A DNA stretch of 38,477 nt, from IMG/VR virus record IMGVR_UViG_3300044489_000068, positions 1 to 38,477 of that record. One strand, written 5' to 3'. Of the stretch, positions 14,309 through 21,386 are shown piece by piece. A program made the translations under genes and the position numbers. Under the pieces are notes generated by a model, which saw nothing but the letters and a program-made list of their open reading frames with translations, was not told the DNA's origin and made no database searches. Source of the DNA: a virus. The first letter of the stretch is position 1. Each line of letters opens with the position of its first letter.

Positions 14309-14831
14309 GCGGATCTACAACCACTATGGGAGGAAAGGTCCGGACGGGGAAGTTCAAGATTTCATGATCGAGAAACTTGCACACATACCCCTTGTTGCAT
14401 CCGAGTGGATAGAAAACCGCTTCCTTTCAATCAACGACAAACTTCCGTCCAAAGTGATTTTGTCAATCCAGTCGTGCTGGTACGACTGGCGAAACTCACA
14501 CCCGGACAAAACCATAAGGAAGCAACATCAGTGCAAAAATCGAAACTGCCTCAACGGCGTGCTCTATCTCCAGCGATACGAGGAGATGTACTCCTGCGAC
14601 CAGGATTACACAGCTAATTGCGGCGATTGTAAATACATCGAGGGTTCGAAACTCCCATACATGACTATGGTTGAGGCTGGCAGACTCGGGTTCTTGCCGT
14701 CCGAACTGGAAGAACCGAAACCATCGAAGAGTCCGGATGGATTCTTTAAACATCTGGTTGATAATTGGGGAGCAACTGCTGCCAAGATTAGGCATGAGGA
14801 CATGGAACGGAGAAGAGAGCGACATGCCTGA
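14277..14831 (+). CDS. zinc-binding replication-module protein
   Basis: The product (about 184 residues from TTG at 14277) begins with a helical domain LQSFLKRIYNHYGRKGPDGEVQ...WIENRFLSINDKLPSKVILSIQSCW, then a zinc-like cluster HQCKNRNCLNGVLYL...CDQDYTANCGDC, and ends helical. It follows the initiator by overlap, the place of a helicase loader or origin-binding partner, but no ATPase motif is present. The start is unsure. The frame is open from TTG 14205, GTG occurs at 14241 and 14244, and TTG 14277 has an AGGA eight bases upstream. Homologous length would decide it. Confidence 0.65.
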   Translation: MQPKELQSFLKRIYNHYGRKGPDGEVQDFMIEKLAHIPLVASEWIENRFLSINDKLPSKVILSIQSCWYDWRNSHPDKTIRKQHQCKNRNCLNGVLYLQRYEEMYSCDQDYTANCGDCKYIEGSKLPYMTMVEAGRLGFLPSELEEPKPSKSPDGFFKHLVDNWGATAAKIRHEDMERRRERHA

Positions 14832-15054
14832 CGTAATCATGCTCAAGGCGTTCATCGGCCACAAGCAATACGACCTATGCCGGGACCTCGACCCAGACCT
14901 CCTCCGAGCCAGTCACGGCGTCCAGTCTCTGTGCTCGGCCATGATGTCAGCCGTATGGGAGATGACGATAGAGATTGCTCAGGAGGCGCACAGGGATCGT
15001 GGAAGCTTATATGGGCCTGTGGTTGTTGACGATACACAACCGGTAAAAACATGA
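14824..15054 (+). CDS. hypothetical small protein
   Basis: The 76-residue protein is mostly helical, with MPDVIMLKAFIGHKQYDLCRDLD at the start and ASHGVQSLCSAMMSAVWEMTIEIAQ as two amphipathic stretches (quoted here in separate parts). The ATG overlaps the previous stop by eight bases and its own stop overlaps the next start (ATGA). An upstream in-frame extension lies inside the previous gene and has no ribosome site. No family is recognised. Confidence 0.55.
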   Translation: MPDVIMLKAFIGHKQYDLCRDLDPDLLRASHGVQSLCSAMMSAVWEMTIEIAQEAHRDRGSLYGPVVVDDTQPVKT

Positions 15055-15329
15055 AATCTTGTCCCTACTGCGATTCCGCTGTCGAGGTAGAGCCAACATG
15101 GGAGCCACGGACATATGGGGATGACGAATGTCGCACCGGGGTCGTAAGCCAATGTGTTACGTGCGGCAGGTATTGGAGAGGTTCTGGTCCAGGATGCAAG
15201 CCGAAAGACCTCATTACCGATTTGGATGACATTATTCGGTTCAAGTCGTTGGAACCTAAGTCTATGGCTGAATACTGGAATAGGTTCGGCTGGCTGTACT
15301 ACGGAGTGGAATTATGGGGAGATAGTTGA
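15051..15329 (+). CDS. Lar-like zinc-ribbon protein
   Basis: This 92-residue protein has CPYCDSAVEVEP at the start and CVTCGRYW in the middle, a CxxC...CxxC ribbon. Near the end it has SMAEYWNRFGW, which resembles the AxxAWNRR ending of the Lar (restriction alleviation) family. Lar proteins of lambdoid prophages ease type I restriction, but many family members have no known role. The start codon overlaps the previous stop. Without the exact end motif the Lar link is tentative. Confidence 0.6.
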   Translation: MKSCPYCDSAVEVEPTWEPRTYGDDECRTGVVSQCVTCGRYWRGSGPGCKPKDLITDLDDIIRFKSLEPKSMAEYWNRFGWLYYGVELWGDS

Positions 15330-15357
15330 GTGGAATGTACATAAAGGGGGAAACCAA

Positions 15358-15522
15358 ATGACAATCGACGACTGCCGTAGAGACTACACGCTGAGGTGTC
15401 CGGTATGCAATGAGGTGCTCATGCGGACGTGGGACGGCACGGTCTGTCCTGAGTGCGGGTATTACAGTCGGTATGAGCGCGTGAGGAATATGACTGAGTG
15501 CAGGAAGATGGGGGAGGAGTAA
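15358..15522 (+). CDS. small zinc-ribbon protein
   Basis: The 54-residue product is essentially one zinc ribbon: CPVCNEVLMRTWDGTVCPEC with short flanks. The ATG at 15358 follows AAAGGGGG. A longer upstream frame overlaps the previous gene and lacks a site. Such minimal ribbons often serve as DNA- or RNA-polymerase-binding inhibitors in phage, but nothing here shows that. The next gene starts four bases after its stop, with its ribosome site (GGAGGAG) inside this gene. Confidence 0.6.
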   Translation: MTIDDCRRDYTLRCPVCNEVLMRTWDGTVCPECGYYSRYERVRNMTECRKMGEE

Positions 15523-15526
15523 GACT

Positions 15527-15916
15527 ATGCCTGATTTTAGAAATAGTCAAGTTGGGGACCGCGTTTGGTCGAGGTGTTGGGGGTGGGGGGAAATCATTGA
15601 TGTAATGGACCACGATGACTCGTATATGCCTATAGAGGTCGACTTTCCAGCAAAGGCATCAACGGTTGTGTATACACTGGAAGGGAAATTGGACTCTACA
15701 CATGCCAAGGCAGACTTGTTCCACAACGAAACAACCGAAGATGACCCGCCTCCTGCTAAACGGAAGGTGAAGAAAACGGTGTGGCAGAACTGGTATCTTC
15801 GGCGTGGTATGTTGTGGGCTGGCGGAGCTCACGAAAGCAAAATAAAAGCAATTGAGGGGCATGGGGTTAATGGATACATCGGAACATTCCCGACAGAACT
15901 CGAATGGGAGGAATAA
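15527..15916 (+). CDS. hypothetical protein with SH3-like start
   Basis: The 129-residue protein opens with NSQVGDRVWSRCWGWGEIID, a short beta-barrel pattern (VGDRVW...GWGxI) seen in many phage and chromatin-binding small domains. It ends in a more variable part with a basic stretch (PAKRKVKKTVW). GGAGG lies nine bases before the ATG. Its 3' end reaches to within two bases of the lysozyme-like gene and carries that gene's ribosome site. Role unknown; binding to DNA or to a host protein is plausible. Confidence 0.6.
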   Translation: MPDFRNSQVGDRVWSRCWGWGEIIDVMDHDDSYMPIEVDFPAKASTVVYTLEGKLDSTHAKADLFHNETTEDDPPPAKRKVKKTVWQNWYLRRGMLWAGGAHESKIKAIEGHGVNGYIGTFPTELEWEE

Positions 15917-15917
15917 C

Positions 15918-16361
15918 GTGGCCTACAACGTAAAGCAATTTAGCGACTTAATATCCAGGACCCTGGTCGAAATCGGACTACACTCCCAGGAGGCTGTCGA
16001 TCTACTCCTCGGGACAGCGGCGCAGGAGAGTCAATTCGGCACTTATCTCCGGCAGCTCGGTGGCGGTCCTGCTCTCGGAGCGTTTCAGGTGGAGCTGGTA
16101 ACATTCGATGACCTCCAGTTTCGGTATGCCAACTGGGTGCCGTTTGTCCTACAGGATCGCCACCACAAGGAACTCGAATGGGACCTGAAACTTGGGATTA
16201 TTGTGGCGAGACTCAAATACTACTCCTGTCCGGGTCCCGTGCCGCTCACACTCAGGGGGCAAGCAAGGTACTGGAAAAAATATTACAACACGGAGGCCGG
16301 CGCCGGGACTGTGGATGAATACCTGGAGAATTGGAAGCGGTATGTGGGAGTGGCCGAATGA
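15918..16361 (+). CDS. lysozyme-like protein (candidate endolysin)
   Basis: With the GTG at 15918 (GGAGG six bases upstream, just after the previous stop) the product has 147 residues. LLLGTAAQESQFGTYLRQLG resembles the lysozyme/transglycosylase fold, with Glu in AAQES as the likely catalytic acid, followed by GPALGAFQVE and a helical C-terminal half ending YWKKYYNT. No signal peptide is seen, so export would need a holin. It closes the rightward early/middle operon and meets the opposing genes at a perfect hairpin. A tail-associated lysozyme is the alternative. Confidence 0.55.
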   Translation: MAYNVKQFSDLISRTLVEIGLHSQEAVDLLLGTAAQESQFGTYLRQLGGGPALGAFQVELVTFDDLQFRYANWVPFVLQDRHHKELEWDLKLGIIVARLKYYSCPGPVPLTLRGQARYWKKYYNTEAGAGTVDEYLENWKRYVGVAE

Positions 16362-16370
16362 CCACTCCCA
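16345..16370. terminator. convergent hairpin terminator candidate
   Basis: TGGGAGTGG (16345-16353) pairs perfectly with CCACTCCCA (16362-16370) over an eight-base loop that contains the stop codon of the lysozyme-like gene. It lies exactly where the plus-strand operon meets the minus-strand gene at 16379. No strong T-run follows in either direction, so it may act as a roadblock or with a termination factor. Confidence 0.5.
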
Positions 16371-16378
16371 TTGATTGG

Positions 16379-16828
16379 CTATGTGGCGGGGGAGTTTGTC
16401 GGGGGAAGAAGGGTATTCATCCAATCCTCCATCCCCTTCTCTTCCTTCCAGTGGTCGCCAGCCCAAAAGCCGACGGCCCAAATCTCCAGACAGGCCAGGG
16501 TAAAGGGGTCAAGCTCTCGGAGTTTGGCGTTGAACGCCGGGCCGTCAATGGACCACTTCTGGTCGAGACGGTCAAGCGCGATCCCGTCCGACACGTTTGC
16601 GGCCAGGTGATGCCCGGTAGGCTGTGGAGTCAGCCAGGCGCCGTTCATCACATCGAGCATAAGGGACAGTTCGCCTATACTGAACCGGCCACGCAACTGG
16701 TGCATGGCGCGACGGTAGAGTTGAGGCAGCGAGTCGAGCAGATACTCGCCGCCGGCTGTTTTGTTGTCGAAAACCGAGAGGAGCCAACTCTCGGCCCTGT
16801 CTGTGATTCGGCAGGTGATTTTTGGCAT
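16379..16828 (-). CDS. conserved phage hypothetical protein
   Basis: The 149-residue protein is largely helical, with a conserved-looking core (SWLLSVFDNKTAGGEYLLDS and ELSLMLDVMNGAWLT) and CLEIWAVGFW near the end. It resembles proteins of unknown function from phages of sulfate-reducing and related bacteria, as far as I recall. GGGAGG eight bases before the ATG makes it a real gene despite a longer open frame on the other strand. It is the last gene of the minus-strand island. A regulator of late expression is one guess from position only. Confidence 0.7.
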   Translation of the reverse strand: MPKITCRITDRAESWLLSVFDNKTAGGEYLLDSLPQLYRRAMHQLRGRFSIGELSLMLDVMNGAWLTPQPTGHHLAANVSDGIALDRLDQKWSIDGPAFNAKLRELDPFTLACLEIWAVGFWAGDHWKEEKGMEDWMNTLLPPTNSPAT

Positions 16829-16831
16829 GGT

Positions 16832-17017
16832 TCAATCCTCCCGGATCACGGTGGAGTCGTTCAGCCCCTCCACCCAGTGACTCTGCCAGCTCCCGCATAT
16901 GGTGCATGCGGGGTCTCGACTGGCAAGGAACTCCCAGGCGTCTGTCTCGGTTTCGAAGTCGGTCGAAACCGGGACCTCGTCGCATCCTTTACAAAACTCA
17001 ATTGCTTGGTGGTTCAT
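16832..17017 (-). CDS. small CxxC protein
   Basis: The 61-residue acidic protein has two CxxC pairs (CKGC and CTIC), enough to hold one zinc ion, with an acidic middle (STDFETETDAWEF). The ATG at 17017 follows AAAGGA. A TTG six bases further upstream is a weaker choice. Its stop sits in the ribosome site of the following gene, so the two are coupled. No family is recognised. Confidence 0.6.
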   Translation of the reverse strand: MNHQAIEFCKGCDEVPVSTDFETETDAWEFLASRDPACTICGSWQSHWVEGLNDSTVIRED

Positions 17018-17068
17018 CTGCAATCCTTTCTGCCCGGATTGGCCGCCGGGCTCGGCGATGGGGTATGG

Positions 17069-17335
17069 TTAGTCGGTGTCGGCAACCTGCAATGCGTAGA
17101 CGCGATATTCACCAGCCGGCAACAGCAGGGGAGAGTGGCTGGTGTGGGTTACGGCGATTGCCGATGTGGACCTTATCCACTGGCCATTCCGTTCCAGGTC
17201 GGGACTGCTGACGGTGTGGGACTCACGGATCTCCCACGGGTCGGCCTGGGAGCGATAGCGCTGTACCTGGGAGCGCGACTGGGTTGCTCTTTGTCTAGTT
17301 GTGTGAGAGATGTTAGGTTCTTCCCTGCCATACAA
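17069..17335 (-). CDS. hypothetical small phage protein
   Basis: The 88-residue frame has a polar N-terminal half and a beta-rich end: SAIAVTHTSHSPLLLPAGEY and RVYALQVADTD. The phrase HxxHxxLxLPAGxYxV is familiar from small phage proteins of unknown role, which supports this frame over the overlapping one at 17173-17442. The ATG lacks a ribosome site, so the true start may differ. It is first in the three-gene minus-strand island and lies about 36 bases after the expected transcription start of a promoter with TACAAT. A GCCCGG/CCGGGC hairpin lies just downstream (17033-17052). Confidence 0.5.
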   Translation of the reverse strand: MYGREEPNISHTTRQRATQSRSQVQRYRSQADPWEIRESHTVSSPDLERNGQWIRSTSAIAVTHTSHSPLLLPAGEYRVYALQVADTD

Positions 17336-17377
17336 CCAACACGGACGGCAAGCCCGCGATATTTTCCCACATACAAA

Positions 17378-17439
17378 ATTGTAATTGGCTTACACCTTTC
17401 ACTAACCTGAGACACTTTTGTCTCAAGTAATATGAGACA
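17378..17439 (-). promoter_or_regulatory. island promoter with TGAGACA dyad
   Basis: On the minus strand TTAGTG (-35, 17400-17405) and TACAAT (-10, 17378-17383) are 16 bases apart. Immediately upstream is a perfect dyad, TGAGACA/TGTCTCA (17408-17414/17419-17425). A further TGAGACA half-site (17433-17439) ends three bases before the TerS start codon. A protein bound here could switch both the island and the late operon. The dyad is unlike the TTGCA operators of the immunity region, so a different regulator is implied. Confidence 0.5.
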
Positions 17440-17441
17440 CA

Positions 17442-18134
17442 ATGTTTGATCCCCAAAAAATCGAGAGACGACTCACAGAACTTCAGGCCATACTCAAAGC
17501 CTGGCAAGCGCTCAAGGCCAAGGACCCGGCCAAGCGCACCAAAACGGATAAGCGCCGCCAAGAAGAGATCGAATCTGAGCTTAATGCCATCCTGGAGCCC
17601 GCAACCCGCTCGGAGTTGATAGTTGACCACTTCATGGTGGCTCGCTTCTTTGGGGTATCTGTCCGCTCAATCCAGGGCTGGAGTCAACTCAAGGGCTGTC
17701 CACGGCTGAAGCGCGGCCACTACGACCTCCTGGCTGTCTTCCAGTGGTGGATTGAGAACATTAACGGCGGCGGATCTGAGGCTGAGCAGAACGTAAGGCT
17801 CGAATACTGGCGTTGGAAGACCGAGAACGAGCGGATGCGGGCGCAGCAGACCTCATCAGAATTGTTGCCGAAAGATGATGTTCTCACGATGTGGGCGAAC
17901 CGCTTAAGGGAAGTCTGGTCAGGGCTGTATCTTCTTGAACAACGTCTACCGCCTGAGTTGCATGGCAAAGACATCCCGGAAATGCAGCAAATCATCCACC
18001 GGGAGGTGAAGCGGATCAATGAGGCATACTGCAAAGACGGGAGGTTCTGCAAGGTGAAGCCGAAGAAGGGCGAGCCGGTCGAAGGAAAGCCGGAGATTGT
18101 TATTCGGAAAAGGGGGAGGCCGAAGAAGAAATGA
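17442..18134 (+). CDS. terS: terminase small subunit
   Basis: The 230-residue protein has a helical N-terminal region, then a winged-helix/HTH segment (about 60-105: DHFMVARFFGVSVRSIQGWS...LAVFQWW) like lambda Nu1. A long helical oligomerisation part (115-200) follows, and a basic tail RKRGRPKKK that looks like an AT-hook. It should recognise the packaging site and activate the large subunit. It overlaps TerL by ATGA. The ATG has no ribosome site, and the TGAGACA half-site lies right before it. It opens the late operon. Confidence 0.88.
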   Translation: MFDPQKIERRLTELQAILKAWQALKAKDPAKRTKTDKRRQEEIESELNAILEPATRSELIVDHFMVARFFGVSVRSIQGWSQLKGCPRLKRGHYDLLAVFQWWIENINGGGSEAEQNVRLEYWRWKTENERMRAQQTSSELLPKDDVLTMWANRLREVWSGLYLLEQRLPPELHGKDIPEMQQIIHREVKRINEAYCKDGRFCKVKPKKGEPVEGKPEIVIRKRGRPKKK

Positions 18135-20134
18135 CCCTCACCCACACCTCACCACAAGAACTCTTGGCTTCAGCGCTCCCAGAGGATCTATCCATCTCGG
18201 AGTGGGCCGAGAAGTACCGCGTTCTCACCGAACCATCTGCCGAGAAGGGGCAATTGCGCCTATCACGGACGCCATATCTCGTGCCAATCCTAGACTTTGC
18301 CGGAAGCCGTGAAGTGGAAACCATCGTGCTGTGCGCTTCCGCTCAGATAGCGAAGACTGAGTTCTTGATATCCACCATTGGCTATTACTCACACCAGGAG
18401 CCCTGCCCGATCATGTTCGTGTTCGCTGACCAGGATACAGCCGAGAGTATGAGCCGCGACCGGGTGCAGAAGATGTATCGATCATCACCCGACTTGGCAA
18501 AGCTCGTTGTCGAGGAGGAATTCAACCGGGGCGAGATCCGACTCGCCAACGGAGCCCACATCATCATGGGGTGGGCATCGTCCGTTGCCAGGTTGGCGTC
18601 ACGCCCGGTCAGGATTGTGATCTTTGATGAGGTTGACAAGCCGGGGTATTCATTGGCGACCGAGGAGAGCAGCGCGATAAGCCTTGGTGTTCAGCGCACT
18701 GAGACGTTCTACAATCGCCTGATCCTGATGACTTCCACGCCTACCACGGAAAGCGGGAACATCCTGAAGCATCTCTACGGCTACCAGAAGTCGGACGGCA
18801 CAGAGCATCGAGGATGCGACCTGATCTATGATTGGCATGTGCCGTGCCCGGAGTGTGGAGTGTATCAGCCTCTCAGGTGGGGACCTGAATTCTCGTATGG
18901 ATTCCCGGAGCATCAGTATCTTGACATGAATGGCGTTGTTTGCAACATCGGGAGTGTGGTGTGGGAAGGAGGCCGGAAGGCTTCGGCTGAGCAGATTGAG
19001 GCTGCCGGGTATCAATGCGGATCATGCCCGGCCATCTGGACAACTCAACGGAAGGACCAGGCTGTCCAGCAAGGTCAAATGGTAGCCAGGAGTGAGCCGG
19101 TGGGCAGGGTTCGCAAGGTCGGCTTCCATCTCAACAGGCTCTATTCGCTCCTGGGCAGGTCCGGGAATATCCCCAAACTGGTTGAAGACTGGCTTGGATG
19201 CTTCCAAGATCCGAAGGAACGACAGGCCTTCGTCAATTCAGCATTGGCCGAACCCTGGGTGCAGAAGATCCAGGCAAGCACTGAAGGACAGATCCTGAAG
19301 GCATGTTGCGAGTTGCCTGCTCAGACCGTACCGTCTGAGGCGGTGGCGCTGACGTGCGGTATCGACTGCCAGAAATACGGCTTCTGGTTCGTGGTGCGGG
19401 CATGGGCCAAGGATTACACGTCTTGGCTTGTTCATTACGGTCATCTGGCTACGTTTGAGGATATCGAGCAGCTCCTGTTCAATACGGTCTATCCCTCAGA
19501 AGAGGGCAAGGATCACCGAATATGGCGGGCGGCTCTCGATTCTGGTGGTGGGGATACTGACGAGGGCCTTACCATGACTGAGCAAGTCTACTTCTGGGTT
19601 AGAGATCATTCAATGGGCCGCTCTTGCCGGGTATGGGCAGCCAAGGGGAGCAGTAACCCGATAGCGGGCGCTATTGCGAAATACGGGGAGACACGGGATA
19701 AGACGCCTTCCGGGAAACCCCTTCGCGGAGGGCTGCAACTTGTATTGCTGGACGTATCGCAACTCAAGGACACGTTCTTTAAGCGGATCGAGAACGCAGC
19801 CACCGGAGGGACATGGCAACCGGCATACTTGCATTTAGGAACGGGGCCGGAATATGCACAGCAAGTCACCGCTGAGGAGAAACGGCGGGATAGGCGCGGT
19901 AAGGTTGAGTGGGTGAGAATCCGACGCGTCAATCACCTGCTCGATGCTGAAATAATTGCTGCGGCCTTGGCTGATCCATCATGGCCGGGAGGAGGAATAA
20001 ACCTTTTCAGACCAAATCCACGGACACCGGAGAGAAAAACATGGCAGGACGACCAAGAAAAAACACTAGCAAGGCATCAAAGCGCGTCGAATCCAAACCT
20101 ATCAGGCAGGACACTCAACCCGTGGAAACGGTAA
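18131..20134 (+). CDS. terL: terminase large subunit (lambda gpA family)
   Basis: This 667-residue motor-nuclease packages DNA into the prohead and cuts at cos. The ATPase part shows the variant Walker A CASAQIAKTEF (68-78) and Walker B RIVIFDEVDK (161-170). In the variant Walker A, Ile-Ala replaces the more usual Val-Gly/Gly-Lys spacing. A cysteine cluster (about 237-302, CPECG...CGSC) may bind zinc. The nuclease region begins near residue 410 (CGIDCQKYGFWFVV), with later ALDSGGGDTDEG as acidic metal ligands. Length and order fit gpA, which predicts a cos-type genome. Its last 94 bases overlap the next gene. Confidence 0.95.
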   Translation: MTLTHTSPQELLASALPEDLSISEWAEKYRVLTEPSAEKGQLRLSRTPYLVPILDFAGSREVETIVLCASAQIAKTEFLISTIGYYSHQEPCPIMFVFADQDTAESMSRDRVQKMYRSSPDLAKLVVEEEFNRGEIRLANGAHIIMGWASSVARLASRPVRIVIFDEVDKPGYSLATEESSAISLGVQRTETFYNRLILMTSTPTTESGNILKHLYGYQKSDGTEHRGCDLIYDWHVPCPECGVYQPLRWGPEFSYGFPEHQYLDMNGVVCNIGSVVWEGGRKASAEQIEAAGYQCGSCPAIWTTQRKDQAVQQGQMVARSEPVGRVRKVGFHLNRLYSLLGRSGNIPKLVEDWLGCFQDPKERQAFVNSALAEPWVQKIQASTEGQILKACCELPAQTVPSEAVALTCGIDCQKYGFWFVVRAWAKDYTSWLVHYGHLATFEDIEQLLFNTVYPSEEGKDHRIWRAALDSGGGDTDEGLTMTEQVYFWVRDHSMGRSCRVWAAKGSSNPIAGAIAKYGETRDKTPSGKPLRGGLQLVLLDVSQLKDTFFKRIENAATGGTWQPAYLHLGTGPEYAQQVTAEEKRRDRRGKVEWVRIRRVNHLLDAEIIAAALADPSWPGGGINLFRPNPRTPERKTWQDDQEKTLARHQSASNPNLSGRTLNPWKR

Positions 20135-20286
20135 CCGTATCAGTCATTCCAGAAAAACCAAAATGCCCGAGATGCCATGGAAGGCGAACCAAGGTCAACA
20201 ATGTGAAGCCTTGGGATGCGGGCTATAGAGTTCGCTATTGCCAGTGCGAATGCGGGATCAGGTTCAAGGTGGTTGAATCTTGTTAA
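20041..20286 (+). CDS. small protein with AT-hook and zinc ribbon
   Basis: The 81-residue product starts MAGRPRKNTSKASKRVESKP, an AT-hook-like basic arm, and ends in a zinc ribbon (CPRCHGRRTKV...CQCECGIRF). It therefore looks like a small DNA-binding protein. The ATG at 20041 follows GGAGAG. A longer frame from 19981 has no site. It overlaps the end of TerL by 94 bases in another frame. Its place between TerL and gpW suggests a packaging accessory, but that is a guess. Confidence 0.6.
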   Translation: MAGRPRKNTSKASKRVESKPIRQDTQPVETVTVSVIPEKPKCPRCHGRRTKVNNVKPWDAGYRVRYCQCECGIRFKVVESC

Positions 20287-20301
20287 GTGGGGACATCTAA
20301 C

Positions 20302-20997
20302 ATGAAAAATGAGTTCAAACTCAAAAGAGATGGTTTCAGAGCTACGTCATATTATCGAAGATATTCAACCTCTGAAGGGAATTTGCTTGGCGTTTTGGCC
20401 ACGGCAAGAAAAGATGGGGATGGACCTCCTTTTGTTGAGCTTAGAGGTAGAGGGAGTACCGGATTCGGCTATTATTACAAGGATGAGGACGTTTTTGGAT
20501 GGCTGGCATCAAAAGATATTGAATGGGAAGAAGCCCAGCCAAAAGAATCTTCAAATGGTTGCAATAGTTGCAATCTTCTCACAAAATATCCAAAAGAAAT
20601 AATCGAAGAAAACACCAAGTTGAGGATCAAAACAAGAGAGCTGGAATTGCGTCTGAGTGAATTATTGGAAGACATCGATGAAATGGGTCTCCTTTCCTTG
20701 GGGCAAATCCTATCAGCCAAGCAACCCCTCAAGTCATTCTGTGGCGTTTATTTTCTGATACACAAAAGGAAAATCGTCTATGTGGGGCAATCGGTCAATG
20801 TTTATGCCAGGGTTGCAACCCACGCCAACACTTTAAAAGAGTTCGATTCTTGGTCTTTCATTGAATCTGAGCCAGATCAGCTAAATGATTTGGAATCTCT
20901 TTATATTAGAAAATTCAATCCTCCTTTGAATTTGACGAAGCCAGTGACGATTGCGGTTCTGGGTGAAATCAGATCAAGGGTAATGGGTGATGCGTAA
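20302..20997 (+). CDS. GIY-YIG endonuclease (homing type)
   Basis: The 231-residue protein has a C-terminal GIY-YIG nuclease: GVYFLIHKRKIVYVGQS with GVY at 148-150 and YVG at 160-162, Arg170 (VYARVATH), Glu198 (DLESLYI) and Asn206 (KFNPPLN). The N-terminal part (1-85) and a coiled coil (about 99-130) should bind DNA. The gene is richer in A and T than its neighbours and interrupts the usual TerL-gpW order, so it is probably a mobile homing gene. The ATG at 20302 follows GGGG. Confidence 0.88.
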   Translation: MKNEFKLKRDGFRATSYYRRYSTSEGNLLGVLATARKDGDGPPFVELRGRGSTGFGYYYKDEDVFGWLASKDIEWEEAQPKESSNGCNSCNLLTKYPKEIIEENTKLRIKTRELELRLSELLEDIDEMGLLSLGQILSAKQPLKSFCGVYFLIHKRKIVYVGQSVNVYARVATHANTLKEFDSWSFIESEPDQLNDLESLYIRKFNPPLNLTKPVTIAVLGEIRSRVMGDA

Positions 20998-21014
20998 AGC
21001 ATCAAAACGAAAAC

Positions 21015-21041
21015 ATGCTAAAAATGCTAAAAATGCTAAAC
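21015..21041. repeat. three tandem 9-base repeats
   Basis: ATGCTAAAA occurs twice and is followed by ATGCTAAAC, directly abutting, with a further GTGCTA after. The array lies just after the GIY-YIG stop in the gap before gpW. It may be a binding array, or the scar and target of the homing gene. The rest of 20998-21117 shows no gene. Confidence 0.6.
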
Positions 21042-21117
21042 GTGCTACCAACCCGATTGATTTCTTGATTTTTCCTGCATTACCATAGCGCTGTACGGGT
21101 GATTCTCCTTTTGGTTC

Positions 21118-21160
21118 AAGCCCTGGCGGGGGCCGCCACCTTCGCCGGGGCTTTTATTTG
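21118..21160 (+). terminator. rho-independent terminator
   Basis: AAGCCCTGGCG (21118-21128) pairs with CGCCGGGGCTT (21143-21153, one mismatch) and is followed by TTTTATTT. It lies 11 bases before the gpW start inside the late operon. It must therefore be leaky, or overridden by an antitermination system, or it belongs to the inserted GIY-YIG cassette. Confidence 0.7.
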
Positions 21161-21170
21161 TGGGGGATGA

Positions 21171-21386
21171 ATGCCAACAGCAGCAGAGATTCTAGCGGCA
21201 ATTGATACCGCAATCCTTGATATTCTTCAGAACGGCCAAGAAGTCACCTTAAATGGCCGGCGCTACACAAAGGCCAATATCCTCGAACTTCAGAAACTGC
21301 GATCAGAATATGCCTCACTGACAACCATGTCATCATCGGGCGGCATCTTCGACCGTGCAAAAACGGGGGTGCCGTATCGTGCTTAG
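21171..21386 (+). CDS. head-tail joining protein gpW family
   Basis: The 71-residue protein matches lambda gpW: two helices (AAEILAAIDTAILDILQNGQ and NILELQKLRSEYASLTTM) around the beta hairpin EVTLNGRRYTKA, and a flexible tail. gpW is added to the filled head at the portal before tail joining. The position right before the portal gene is conserved. The portal start lies inside its last codons. A terminator hairpin ends just upstream, so its expression depends on read-through. Confidence 0.9.
   Translation: MPTAAEILAAIDTAILDILQNGQEVTLNGRRYTKANILELQKLRSEYASLTTMSSSGGIFDRAKTGVPYRA

Noticed and set aside
15918-16361. Reading the lysozyme-like gene from ATG at 15852
   Set aside because: That start lies inside the previous gene without a ribosome site, while the GTG at 15918 has GGAGG at proper spacing.
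16331-17410. A 359-codon open frame on the plus strand across the minus-strand island
   Set aside because: It opposes three shorter frames, two of which have good ribosome sites, its product is Cys/Gly/Pro-rich with no domain, and it has no ribosome site.
21015-21041. CRISPR-like array
   Set aside because: The repeats are only nine bases and abut directly with no spacers. No array with regular spacers was seen anywhere in the window.
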